This document shows positions 44,161-55,623 of a stretch of 64,000 bases of DNA, piece after piece (position 1 is the first letter of the stretch; every line of letters begins with the position of its first letter). The notes beneath the pieces are model-generated. The model was not told the origin of the DNA. It made no database searches and was given only the letters and a program-made list of their open reading frames with translations. Origin of the DNA: Paraphaeosphaeria minitans (taxonomy: Eukaryota > Ascomycota > Dothideomycetes > Pleosporales > Didymosphaeriaceae); the NCBI GenBank assembly GCA_015832175.1, contig WJXW01000001.1:992001-1056000 (forward strand), read 5' to 3'. Position numbers and translations under genes: made by a program.

Positions 44161-45217
44161 CATGTCCAGCCATCGAGATATCCTCTCAGCAGACGCAACA
44201 AGGCATCGAGCGATGAAAAGGGGCCGCTGTCCGCCCGCACACCCTCAGCACGGAACGGCCTTCGGCGGCGGGAGGCCATTGGCTTCCTGCGGCCCGCATC
44301 GCACCCCTAGGGCGCTCTCGTCAGCCGCCCAGGTGAAGCATGTCCACGTTTTTCTTTTCGGCGCAGCCTTCCATGCAGCGCGTAAGGCTGATGCGAAGAG
44401 CAGTCATTGTTTCGCTGCAATCGCCAATGGCGAAGCGAAGGCGGATAGGCAAGCGCCCGTCGGCCGGGATCGTATCCTGGTGACTGTAATGACGTTGCGC
44501 AGAGGCCTATGAGGTCGCGACATTTACAGCAGGGGGCGTAGCCTAGCCGTGGGTTGTCGGGAATTCGGGCTTCGTTATTTCGGGAAGAGGGTGGGCTGTC
44601 ATTGTAGGGTGCCGTGGCACAGAACAAGCAAGGTAGCGAAAACATCATGGCCTGAGACCAATGTGAGGTGCCGTTCCTGCCCATGTCTCACATGCCATGT
44701 GGAAGGTGGGCAGGTGCGCTTGGTGGCTGTCGTTGTGCATCGGAACAGTATTCACGACAGGATGGTGTCGAGGACGAAGTTGGGATGAATAGGTAATGTA
44801 TTGGTAAAAATGTGTGGTATCGTTTTTGACCTCGCGGTCGCCAACGCGCTTCTAAGCCCGTATCTAAAGACACCATGCCCACTGGTCATGTCAACCACTC
44901 TGATGCCAGCCAGACAGAAAGGAGACCGGTGAAAACCATAAAAATGGGGAAAGGGGAATCGTAGAGAGAAACTTTTCTGGTGACCCAGGTCCCACCTAAT
45001 GCAGTTTCCTCCTAATAGTACATTGGATCGTCTAGAAAATGCAGTGCAGGGTTACAATTAAACTAAAGAGAGAAAAAAAAAAGACGCACGGGTATCTCGC
45101 AGTAAGAGCAAAGACGGAGTGCAGACAAACGAAAAGGTAAGGAAAGATAAGGAAAATCAGTAACGATAAGTGACCACGCCGTAGTATCAAGCAGAGAAAG
45201 AGCCAACGCCAAAGCGC

Positions 45218-46435
45218 CTAGGCCGTGGGTCGGCGAAGGATATCTTCACAGTTCGCATCAAAACGCATAGACCAAAGACGCATACCAGTCATAAGCTTCT
45301 CGGTCTTCTCGAGCTCACGGTCGCGACCAAAGATGGAGTCGACGAACTCACAACCGCTGTTCTTGCCCATAGTAAGAGGCTTCTTCTCTCCCGTCTCTTT
45401 CTTAACGGCCTTCCACATGTAGTCCTCACACACTTTGAGGAGCTTGGCGAAGCGAATCCAGAGCCGCTCGCCGCTCTCGAGGAAGTCCTCGACCATCTCG
45501 TGGTTCTCCTTCTTGCGAATCTTGGGCATGATCTCTTCGGCGCGCTTGACTTTGCCAGCAAGCTGGATGAGGAGAACCCAAAGATCACCGGCCATCTCGG
45601 CGAGAGGGGATGTTGGACCATAGTGGAAGACGGTCCAGTCGTAGATCCACTTGCCGAGGGAGTTTGCGTCGAAAACGCTGCCCAGCAACATGATGGGCTC
45701 TTCGGTGGGGTCCCAATTCTTGTACGAGTAGCCAGCAGGAATACCGGCGCGGCGTGCGTCAGCTTCGGTTGCTTTTTCTGCCGTCTTGGTAGGTGGTGCA
45801 GGTCGCTTCGCAGAGGTGTTGGCGGTGGGCTGCGGCTGTGGCTGCGGACGGCTTATATGTGACGCGCGTCGTGGACGGCTGGCCTTTGGCTCTGGATCAT
45901 AGATTGGGACCTGGTGGCGGGCGTTTTGATCAGCATAACCGTACGGGGCGTGTCGAGTGTACGGCGGCGGTGGCTCTCGCTCGCGGGCGGGGTCGAAGTC
46001 GTCATGGACATCCTTGGGTTGAACGTGGCGCGCTGATAGCGACGGACGACGAGCCTTCTCACGATGGGAACGTTTGAGAGGCGTCGCGTCCGTGTCGCGG
46101 CGTTGCCGGCCCTTTGGAGCGTAACCAAAATAACCACTTACATATTCGGGCGTGCGCTGTGGCGTCTGGTAGTAACGCGGCGACATGTACTGCGGCGTGT
46201 TGGCCCCGCGCGGCGAGGTGTAGGCATTGTACTGTGGCGGGACAGCGTGCGACGCGCGACGCGAGTGGCCTTGGACCTTGGGAGAGGCGTGCGGCGACGG
46301 CGAGGCTCCTTGGGTGCCGTAGCGGGGAGAGTAGTAGCCAGAGCCGGGCGACATGGGCGGCGTCTGGCGGTGCGGGTAGCCGTCGTAATTCATGTAGCCA
46401 GGGGAAGGCGTGGGGTACTGGGGAGCAAAGTTCAT
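45218..46435 (-). CDS. Conserved fungal protein with disordered N-terminus and helical C-terminal domain
   Basis: A single exon of 405 aa starts at the ATG at 46435. The first 240 residues are disordered, rich in Pro, Ser, Tyr, Arg and Gln (MNFAPQYPTPSPGYMNYDGY, many SPR and TPP). The C-terminal 160 residues are a conserved ascomycete domain: AGYSYKNWDPTEEPIMLLGS, then FDANSLGKWIYDWTVFHYG, AGDLWVLLIQLAGKVKRAEE, and a basic amphipathic helix near the end. In databases such proteins often carry the name vegetative cell wall protein gp1 because of the Pro-rich part, a label that has no functional basis here. There is no signal peptide, so it is likely intracellular. The function is unknown. Confidence 0.82.
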   Translation of the reverse strand: MNFAPQYPTPSPGYMNYDGYPHRQTPPMSPGSGYYSPRYGTQGASPSPHASPKVQGHSRRASHAVPPQYNAYTSPRGANTPQYMSPRYYQTPQRTPEYVSGYFGYAPKGRQRRDTDATPLKRSHREKARRPSLSARHVQPKDVHDDFDPAREREPPPPYTRHAPYGYADQNARHQVPIYDPEPKASRPRRASHISRPQPQPQPTANTSAKRPAPPTKTAEKATEADARRAGIPAGYSYKNWDPTEEPIMLLGSVFDANSLGKWIYDWTVFHYGPTSPLAEMAGDLWVLLIQLAGKVKRAEEIMPKIRKKENHEMVEDFLESGERLWIRFAKLLKVCEDYMWKAVKKETGEKKPLTMGKNSGCEFVDSIFGRDRELEKTEKLMTGMRLWSMRFDANCEDILRRPTA

Positions 46436-47041
46436 GTTGGCGATGATGTCGGCTCAGAAGTGGAAACGAGGCGGGCGGACGGACGGACGGACGCGCGCAG
46501 CTGTGAATCACCACCTCACCGGTCGCAGATTCCGTTTGTGTGTCGTTGTCGAGTGTGGGTGTGGGTGTAGAGAGAGGAGAGCTCAGCGGCAGAGAAGGAA
46601 AGGTGAATCTGTCGACAGCACATTGAGCTTCGCGGTGATGTGTTGGTCGAAAATGCCAGAAGGATCCAGTATGGGGATCCTGGGTCGTGGTGTTGTGAAG
46701 TGCTTGGTAATATGGATGTAGGTAGTCAGGACGAGCCTCAAGTGTGCGCGAAGCGGAGGGCCCCGGCTAGTTATGTACCCAGCGCTACATTGGGTTTCCA
46801 CCCGCGGGCCAAAAGCGTCAAGCAGCCTGACGGGGGGTGCCTGCAGTGGACTCAACCCCCCCTTGTCCGCTAGACGTCCGCCCCTGGACAGCCCCCCGGT
46901 GCGCTCCCTACTCTATGGGTCTGACTACGACACCCGCTCTACTATTAGTGCTGCCCGGGAGCGAGCGACTGGCGCTGGAGATGCGCCTCAGCCTCCACGC
47001 GGCGCTGAGTGTGCTGCGACGATTCGTCGCCGACGCGACCG
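46436..47041. other. Upstream region before the satellite
   Basis: These 600 bases hold the promoter side of the gene at 45.2-46.4 kb. No further gene is supported. Confidence 0.4.
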
Positions 47042-47638
47042 GGCACAAGCAGAGGCAGGGGCAGAGGCAGAAGCAGAAGCAGAGGCAGAGGCAGAGGCAG
47101 AGGCAGAGGCAGAGGCAGATGCAGAGGCAGAGGCAGAAGCAGAGGCAGAGGCAGAGGCAGAAGCAGAGGCAGAGGCAGAAGCAGAGGCAGAGGCAGATGC
47201 AGATGCAGATGCAGAGGCAGAGGCAGAGGCAGATGCAGATGCAGAAGCAGAGGCAGAGGCAGATGCAGATGCAGATGCAGATGCAGAGGCAGAGGCAGAA
47301 GCAGAGGCAGAGGCAGATGCAGATGCAGATGCAGATGCAGATGCAGAGGCAGAGGCAGAAGCAGAGGCAGAGGCAGAGGCAGAAGCAGAGGCAGAGGCAG
47401 AAGCAGAGGCAGAGGCAGATGCAGATGCAGAGGCAGAGGCAGATGCAGAGGCACAGACACAGACACAGACACAGGTAGAGACACAGACACAGGTAGAGAC
47501 ACAGACACAGGTAGAGACACAGACACAGGTAGAGACACAGACACAGGTAGAGACACAGACACAGGTAGAGACACAGACACAGGTAGAGACACAGACACAG
47601 ACACAGGTAGACACAGACAGACACAGACACACGTCCAG

Positions 47639-47673
<35 letters not shown>

Positions 47674-47695
47674 GGCGCAGGCGCAGGCACATGCG
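47042..47695. repeat. Nested satellite: hexamer, 18-mer and hexamer blocks
   Basis: From about 47048 to 47450 the sequence is an array of GCAGAG units in which GCAGAT and GCAGAA variants occur in ordered runs, so larger blocks (for example several GCAGAT in a row followed by GCAGAG and GCAGAA) recur. From about 47450 to 47635 follow seven copies of an 18-mer GTAGAGACACAGACACAG. From about 47636 to 47690 come GGCACA units. Because these units contain no stop in any phase, several frames on both strands stay open, which mimics long coding regions encoding Glu-Ala, Gln-Arg, Ser-Ala or Leu-Pro repeats. I treat it as non-coding. Confidence 0.9.
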
Positions 47696-48470
47696 AACAG
47701 GAGGGCAGCCTCGTCACTCGCCGTGCCGTATCCAAACATAACATTACAATGCCGATGTTTTGTTATCATCAGCGGTACCTACTACCGTATTGGCACTTCC
47801 TGCTCCCATCCCAATATCCGACCCTTGCAAAGTGCCCTCCCTCCTTTGCTGTGCCACGCTTGGGCAACGCAGCACCCATCGAATCGTGCTATCGTTTCGT
47901 GTAGCGTGCGTGTGTGCGCTCCTCGGCCCAGCGCTCTCCCAAGTAACAGGACCTCGCGCTCCACTGCTTATGAAGATCCAACGTCAGGCAGCGTGCGCGC
48001 TCGTCAATGCAACCGGCCGGCGTGTCCTGAGAGCTGTCCGTGGCCCCGGCGGCCTCGATCCTTCCACGACGCGGGACGGTGGAGGAGGCAAGCTCGCTCG
48101 CTCGGCCGCCGACCACGACGACGTCGACGAAAGCCCAAAGGACGCGACATGTCGGCCAACGTTCCCCTCGGCGCTTGCTCGCTCGCGACGTCTCTAGCTC
48201 CCCACCTACACCGCGCCGGCGACGCGGAAGGGGGACGAGTCTGGAGTGCTCCCGTCCCAGACGGGACGTAAGCGTACCAGAATTTCGCTGCCCAACGGCT
48301 CGTTTGGAGGCGCTGGGATGCCCTGCGCAAACGTCTGCAACGAGACTTGAGCCGCACCGCAAGAGCACGATTGGGGCTCGAGTATTGCGGTAGGACCGCT
48401 CAGCAATCTCCGCCTCGCCTGCGAGGAAAAACTTTTCTCGATAACGTCTCACACACGGCTGCTTGGATCG

Positions 48471-48493
48471 TGCTGCTGCTGCTGCTGCTGCTG
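48471..48493. repeat. CTG/GCT trinucleotide run
   Basis: Seven to eight uninterrupted GCT units occur here, with no support for translation. Confidence 0.8.
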
Positions 48494-48580
48494 TCGCCCA
48501 TGTTGCCTTACCGCTACTCTCGACATCGTGAGCTTTCATCCCTCTTCGCTTTGTGTATGGACGGCGGCGGCCCCGCTGCT

Positions 48581-48620
48581 GCACCTTCGCGCACCTTCGC
48601 GCACCTTCGCGCACCTTCGC
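48581..48620. repeat. 10-nt tandem repeat, four perfect copies
   Basis: GCACCTTCGC is repeated four times exactly. Confidence 0.9.
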
Positions 48621-51600
48621 GCAGCCACCGCGCCCATGATTCGACGGCACCCAGAGAACAACACAGCGGACATGCTGCGATCTCCAGTGCGTGCAGCTGG
48701 GCTTGTCTTCAAGCAGGTTTCCTCAACCCGGGTCGACTGTGCGCAGCCACTCAGTGGTTCAAACGGAACGCCTGGACCCGCTTTCTGCATGAAGGCTTCC
48801 TGCTTGACTTTTGTTTCTGCCCTTGCAATCTCTCCTCGAAATCTTGGCACACAATCATTTCGAATCTGGGAACCTTACCCGATGCCCCTATTGGCCCTCG
48901 ATGCATCTCTGATCCCTGTGGTGCTCGACCGCTGCACTCCTACCGAGCCCACAACACACTTCCAACGTCGGTATCCCCCTAGATACTGTGTACGCTGCCT
49001 CGACAACTCGTCCTGCGGATGGATCCTCTGACTCTCCGTCCGGCCTTTGCTCCACTACCCGTATCAGCGCGATTGGTTCTGTCTCACCGCGATGTCGCGA
49101 CGCCTCATCTCGAGAGCACGCACACTGTCGCGATCCCTCTCGACGAATGCGCCGTGGCCGCGTATACTTCCTGTATCATTCACACCGAAAGTCACCGGCC
49201 GGAACGTTGCTCCGGCCGCACCGATTTGTACGACTCCGGCATGATCCACTGCCTACACAAACCAAACCATCCATCGCCTGCCCAAGCCATGACGCAGCCC
49301 TACTCGGGCTCACGCAGCATCGTCTTTGCAGCCATGCCATTGCAACGTGGATTTGCAGCGCTCGCAGACTACCTAACTGGGAGGCCGCATTTGTCGCGCT
49401 GCCTGAGCAGTCTAGCGTGCATCCACCTGTCAGTGTAATCCCAAAATACTTCCCCAGTCGACTCGCTTCCTCCAATCCTGCTTCGCATCGACCCCTGTCA
49501 CCAATCACTGTCAGGGTCCTGTGGCGGTGCAAAACATCTCGATCACATGACATCACTGATTTGCCCATTCGAGGCATAGACGGTGGTGGCGAGTATCCGA
49601 AGCGTTTCTTGTACCAACTACACTTTGGACGATTCTGAGCTGAAGTAGCAGCTTGGCTGATGAACTGCTTCCTCCGTTTCCTGTCATGTCACCTCAACTG
49701 CCTGCCCGAAGTCCGATAGACCCGCCTCGTCCGAATGGCGAGTTCCTTTCTTCGTCCGCCCAGTCAGATATTTCATTGGCGCTCCGAACCCAACATGTGC
49801 TCGAAGCGACTCTAATGCACACTTTCCCTCGGCCCCGGGGATGGAGGCGAGACGAGACGTCGCCAGCGCAGAGACCCAGATCCTGGACTTGCCCCTCCAG
49901 CTCCAGCCATGACTCCTCCATTCTCTACCTTCCGCTACGCAAGTCATGTCTGGTGACAGTAGCAGTCGCCAGCTGTGCCGCTTTCCTGCCATGATCCATG
50001 AACAGAGGAGGCAAAGTAAACCGTGGTGTAGGCGCAGCGAGAAGCGAGTTTCAAGAGTAGTCAAAATTCGGTGGGTGACTCATCGTTCAGGAGACCAGCA
50101 TCGTGCCTGCTAGCGAGCAACAACAAGCTTTTCCCGGCAAACGCGCTCGAGCAGCAAACAAGTAGCATGCAAGCGGGTGGAGCGTGTGCGTCACCATGCG
50201 TGTTCCCCAATACTGTGGGAGCAAACCATTAAAAAAAATAGCCGCCCGCCAGTGTAGCCTCATCGTGGCTCCACGACCACGTCGCTGTCCACAGCTGCCT
50301 ACTCTTGCAAGGTCCGCCTCAGGATTCTGTCCGCCGCTGCTAAAGTTACAGTCATTCTGGTTCATCACCACGTTTCCTGCGTTTTCTTTTTCTGGGTCGA
50401 GCACCGTGCGGAAACGAAGTATAACCATCCCTGCTCCTCACCAGTTGAATACCTCGTGCTCACCGAGTGGACAATCCCACTGCCCGTATTCACACTTAGT
50501 TTTGTTCCCACGTCCACTGGGACTGCAACGATCACTCCACGGTCACTGGCTGGAAGAAGACATCCTCTGTCGCTCGAACACCATAGCATCCTTCCACTGC
50601 TGATCGGCTTTCACCGCACATGCTGTCTTATCAGCCCATGGGCCACGTCACGCACCATAGAACGCCTTTGCGGCGGTCCCTCGCGTCGCTGTTGCCTGGA
50701 GGGAATTCGGACGGCTGGCGACATGCTCCAGAATGAAGGCAACCGTGAGTAGCACTCGTGATCGCGTGGCAAACGAAACACGACCTGGGCGTGTACATTA
50801 GCACATGCAGGCAACCGCGTCTCGTATTCATCGTCGACGACGCGTCCCACGATTTCTGATACGTGAATCGGAGTCACAACTAGTGACTTCTGAATGAATC
50901 GTTTTCGTGCATGTAGTCGCCTGTTCCAGTTGCTGACTGCGAGATTCATTGCCATCCCTGATGCAGTCCATTGCAGTGTGGCCTTGGTACACTGACTTTT
51001 GCCTGCTATCACAATGAATGTTTCGTGTAGGTAGACGGACTTCGAAACAGTCAGACACTCTCTGCAAGTCAGTGTACCCTTGGCCTGCCATCAGAGCTTC
51101 ACTCACCACGCAGTGTCTCTGGGTCCCACAACGCGCCGCCCCAAGCGCATCATCATCTGTACGCCACAAACAGCTACAGCTGCGTGATGTTGACTCTAGG
51201 CCTGACCACGTCCTCGCCTTCCGACGCAAAAGTAATGGCCGAGTCACGCTTCGACTGCCTACATCTTGCCCCACCCCCGAACTGCGCCCTCGGCCCACCA
51301 CCAGCAGCAGCATTGCCCATATCGAACGCGCCCTCGAACCGGAACACCACCTCCGCGGAATGAAATCCCACATCTCCAGCCGTCCTATCAAGATCAAAAC
51401 ACTGCAAGACCGCCGCTGGGCTTACGAGACCCGCTTCCTGCGGCGTATCCCAGACGACGAACAGCCGCTCTTGCATGGCGAAGCGCCAGCGGAAGCTCTG
51501 CCACATGTCTTGGATGAAGTGCATACGCTCTCAAGCGGGTGCTGGAGGTGGATTCGGCTGTGCTGAGGATGGTCGGCCATCGCATATCGCGGAGATAGGG

Positions 51601-52847
51601 AGGGTCTAGTTTACTGCGTGCTAAAGTGTAGCTCTTCTTGCGATACGGCTAGGGGTTGGGCAGTGGAGGAAGACAGGGTATGTCCATCGAAGGTTGGGCT
51701 AGATGCTGGTAGCAGTGGCAGGGCTATACATGATGGAGGGACGGCCTGAGATTTGTGGCTACTACCTATGCGCCGTCGAAAATATCGCTCGCTGGGTTGC
51801 ACCGAGATGGGTTGTGCAGGATCCAAAGAGGGTCTGCAAAAGAGCACTGGATGCCACGTCGCCAACGTCCGCACCCTTCTGATTCGCTCATTACGACATT
51901 CCATCGAGGCAGTCTCGCCAGAGCTTGGCTAAATCTTCATAACAGATGCTCGTTCTCATAGGTCTGGATCTCAGAGGACTTCCAAACAAGAGATAGAGTT
52001 GACGGCACTGTATATGACACCATTCCCTGTCAGCCTCATTCTCTGCCAGGGTATTGACCTCTTCGCAAAAGCTTCCCTCGCACAATTACGTTGGCTTCAG
52101 TAAAAATGCCATGCAGACTACTTGTTCTACTCCAGCTCTTGTACCTATACCAAGCTCTGAACCCAAGGCGCCGATACACAGCAGTGCAGCCACTAGTCTC
52201 ACGGAGTATTGCCCGCCTCGCGCAGCCTCCCCCGCTACCTACTCTCTACAGAAAATCTAGCCCCGAGTTGAATACCCCAACCCCAGACGCTACCAAAAGC
52301 CCACGCGTCTCAGCCTCAACACCTTGCGCATGGCTGGCTGATTGATGCGGGCGCGTCGTAGATTGGGGTCCCTGCATGCAAGGCTGGCCTATCAGCATTT
52401 TTACAAAGCAAGCCGAACCAGTAGAGGTGCGTGAGAAGGTCTAGAATAGCGTTGCGTGCGTTGCGTGCGCTGCGTGAGTCTGAGGTTAGCCAGCCAGAGG
52501 TATCTAAATTTTCAGCTCGAGAACGCTGGTGCGGGGCCGAGACGGCTGCTGAAAAGGTGGACGTTCCCCGCGCGGAGTTGGTTGATCGTCCGCGGTGGAG
52601 CTTGGATGAAGAATATGCGATTTACTTGATGTAAGTACTGCGCTCAACAAGTCAGCATATTATGGGTGGATTTGATAGTTTGGTTGGCGGCGTTGTTGAG
52701 TGCGGAGAAACTGCGAAAAACTCTGGTCTTGACCACGAACACTTCAGAGTAGATTGCTTGATAAACCCGATTTTCGAGGGCTTTTGAACACGCAGTTGAC
52801 TTGCACAGATGACCTGACGGCATCATAACCGATATTTGCTTTGAAAG

Positions 52848-54587
52848 ATGGATTTTTCCGAAAGTGTAGAGGTCAAGAATTATGCTGTAGGCGTGGCTGC
52901 AGGCAATGCAGATGACATCGAAAGGGCATCAAGTACAACTGCAGCGACCGGAAACACGAAAAGCCCGTCAAATTGGAGGAAGTCGTACCAGTTCTGGCTG
53001 GCTTCACTGTCGCTATGGTTGGTAGTGCTGCTCGTGACGCTCGATGCGACTGCACTGGCGGTTGCGATTCCGGTAGGCCCACTCTCGTGTTGTCACCAAG
53101 ATCGCAAACTTCCGAGCTGACCTTGACTACAGAGTATGACGGTTCAGCTCAACGGTACGACCATGGAAGCCTTCTGGGTGAGCATCTCCTTCATGCTCGC
53201 CGTAGTCGTCGTGCAACCCATCTACGTCACCTTTTCAGACGTCCTTGGACGACGTATTCCACTCTTCGCAGGTTTGGTCCTCTTCTCGACCGGGGCGGTT
53301 GTCTTTGCTTTGGCGCAAAATATGAAGACGGCGATTGCAGGGAGAGTTCTGCAAGGCCTCGGCGGTGGCGGTCTGGATGTACTTAGCGAAGTCATCGTCA
53401 CGGATATGACAAACCTCAAAGAGCGGCCGCTATGGATCGGGCTTCTCACAGTTCCAATGGCGATTGGAAGCATCCTTGGACCCATTATCGGAGCACTCTT
53501 CAGTGAGTATGCCAGCTGGCGATGGCTTGGGTGGTACAACTTGCCTTTCGTCGCAGTTGCAGCGCCATGCGCGTACTTGTTCTTGAAGTTGAAGTGTGTC
53601 GAGGACTCCCTGATGACCAACATGAAGAAATTGGACTGGACCGGTATGGCGCTGTTTGCGGCCGGAACGGTCCTCTTTGCGCTGCCGCTAAGCTGGGCTC
53701 CAGCTATCTACCCATGGTCTTCCTGGCGGACATTGGTTCCTTTCACATTGGGCATTGCTTCACTTGTCGGCTTTGCCGTTTGGGAGAAATATCCCACGCA
53801 GCCGTGTATTCCATACCGAATCATGGGAAACACCACCGCGCAAGTGACACTGGTTGGCGGATTCATTCATGGCGCAGTTCTTTACGGCGTCCTGCTGTAC
53901 CTGCCGTTGTACTTCCAAGCAGTGTTCCGCGAGACACCTCTTCAAGCAGCCGTTTCCGTGCTACCGATATGCGTCACTGTAGTAGTTGTCAGTGGGGTCG
54001 CAGCGCTGGCAGTCGAACAGACGCGCAGGTATCGTTGGTCGATATGGATGGGATGGATCTTGCTCGCTGTTGGCATGGGTCTCATATCGCTGTGGAAGCG
54101 GAACACGTCTCTTGCTGCATCAGTCAGCTTCCAGGTAATTACTGGCATTGGACTCGGGTCACTCTTCACAGTGCCAACCATCGCAATGCAAGCCAGCGCT
54201 CCTACGGTCGACGATCAGGGTCTCGCTGCCGGGACACTCGTGTCCTTCCGCCTATTTGGAGGCCTGATCGGTATGGCCTGTGGTGCAACAGCCTTTAGTA
54301 GCGTGTTTGAGAGTGCGATCCACCAGCTAGCGACGCTGCCCCGGGATGTTGTTGTTTTGGGAGACCCTGCAAAAGCCATTTCATTCATACCACACTTGAG
54401 GCACGTTCCGGTGCCAGAGTCCTTGCTGAATAGGATTATTGATGCGTATGCAGGCTCATTGAGAGCGATTTGGTGGATATTGACAGGATTCGCCATTGTT
54501 GGGGCGCTTTTGTCACTTCGGATGAAAGAGATTTCTCTCGAGAATGAGGAAGTGGGGAGACAGAATTGGGAAGGCAAGGAAGAGTGA
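52848..54587 (+). CDS. MFS multidrug/metabolite transporter (DHA2 type)
   Basis: Exons are 52848-53072 and 53133-54587, giving 559 aa. A polar N-terminus of about 45 residues precedes LVTLDATALAVAIPSMT (motif D1-like). The loop FSDVLGRRIPL (motif A) follows, then GRVLQGLGGGGLDVLSE and GSILGPIIGALF (motif C, antiporter). The hydrophobic pattern fits 14 helices. The loop between helices 13 and 14 is long (FESAIHQLATLPRDV onward), as is usual in this group. By family it is a proton-coupled exporter of drugs or secondary metabolites in the plasma membrane. No biosynthetic genes lie beside it; the upstream 6 kb appears empty. It is not a close copy of the other MFS gene in the window. Confidence 0.92.
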
Positions 54588-55132
54588 TCTGGAAATGCAA
54601 GCGACGTCGATCTCTCAAAACGAATATAGCTTACCACGGTACATTTAACGAGCGCTCTGACATTGCGATTGTCCACTACCCAAGCCCGAGATTTCTGAAC
54701 CCCTTGTCACGTTATCATGTTCACCGATGGGAATTGCACCAATGAAGATGAAAGATGCGAAGTGGACATGCTCTCAAGAACCAGCAACTGAACAGGAATT
54801 AGTACTTTGTACAATAGTCACATGGCCTGTGTCTCTACGAAGCATGACGCTTGTTTCTCCGCAGATCATAACAGCTCGGAAACGACAGATGGTTTGACAG
54901 TCGGAATACATATACCAAGCCAGCAGGGCGACAGATGTCACAAACGCGATCCCACCCTAGTATCAGCGGCCCACCTGCTCAAAATAACTGGGCGATCCTG
55001 AGAAATATAGGAAAGAGATCTGCCGCAACATCATACCAGTTGATGCGCAAGTCCATATCCACACCATGTTCAGGAAGTACACCAGGACACAAATCAACTC
55101 GAGTCTACGCCTCACCATCATCATCATCATCA
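54588..55132. other. Intergenic; CAT repeat at its right end
   Basis: Nothing coding is seen. A run of CAT triplets lies at 55116-55136, overlapping the 3' end of the next gene. Confidence 0.4.
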
Positions 55133-55623
55133 TCATCGGCACGATCGTAGGCTTAGCGAACTGAGTCGGCTTGACGGGAGGAAGGCCGGTGGGCCGGACG
55201 GAGTAGGCCTGGAGCTGGTTAGCTGTGCTGCTACGGATATAGATTTTGGAGTGGTTGACCTACTTGCCGGAGCGGCTAAAGGTGCTGGGAGTGGGCTTGG
55301 GGCCTGAGGGCTTGGAGCTCGGAATAGGGGGCGTGGAAGGCTTGGAGCTGGGTGCAGGGGGAGCAGTACGCTTCGAGCTTGGGGGTGCCGGTGGAGAGAC
55401 ATTCGGTACTGGAGGAAGCGAAGGTTTGGACACAGTCGGGACCAGAGGCAGCGAAGGCTTCGAGATGCTCGCGGTGAGCTTTTGTTTTTTTCGTCTGCAG
55501 GCGGAGGGTTAGAGCGGCAATGCTTGTTGGCGAGGACCAGACCTTACTATACGCGTCGGTAAGGTAGATGGTATTCACTTACCTGATCATGCCCAAAATG
55601 TAGAGAGCAGTGGAGAGCTTCAT
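55133..55623 (-). CDS. Proline/serine-rich small protein, function unknown
   Basis: Proposed minus-strand exons are 55623-55583, 55494-55264 and 55208-55133, giving 115 aa. Both introns have good ends (GTAAGT donor; GCTAAC branch in the second) and all joins keep frame. The protein starts MKLSTALYILGMIRRKKQ, which is short for a signal peptide but could be a signal anchor with a basic stop. It then consists of Pro/Ser/Lys segments with recurring SKPS units (ASISKPSLPLVPTV, SKPSLPPVPN, PSSKPSTPPIPSSKPSGP). A low-complexity body makes chance open reading possible. I recognise no family. A single unspliced reading would end at FSRSGK. Confidence 0.4.

Larger units (their letters stand above)
41788..45217. 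other. Gene-poor stretch rich in minisatellites
   Basis: In 3.4 kb I find no supported gene. It holds a perfect inverted repeat at 42124-42140 and tandem repeats at 42471-42496, 44001-44040 and 44089-44160. Open frames at 43.0-44.5 kb occur on both strands without bias or domains. Confidence 0.45.
47696..52847. other. Gene desert of about 5 kb
   Basis: No gene can be supported. The sequence is GC-rich with many overlapping open frames on both strands. It contains a CTG run at 48471-48493, a 10-mer array at 48581-48620, and a coding-like patch on both strands at 51250-51540 that I could not resolve. Confidence 0.4.

Noticed and set aside
46773..47744. Very long open frames of dipeptide repeats on both strands
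   Set aside because: They exist because the hexamer and 18-mer units contain no stop codon in any phase. There is no start context, no non-repeat domain and no codon bias.
47889..48650. 253-codon minus-strand frame
   Set aside because: It is Arg/Ala/Ser-rich low complexity that crosses the CTG and 10-mer repeats, without domain or splice support.
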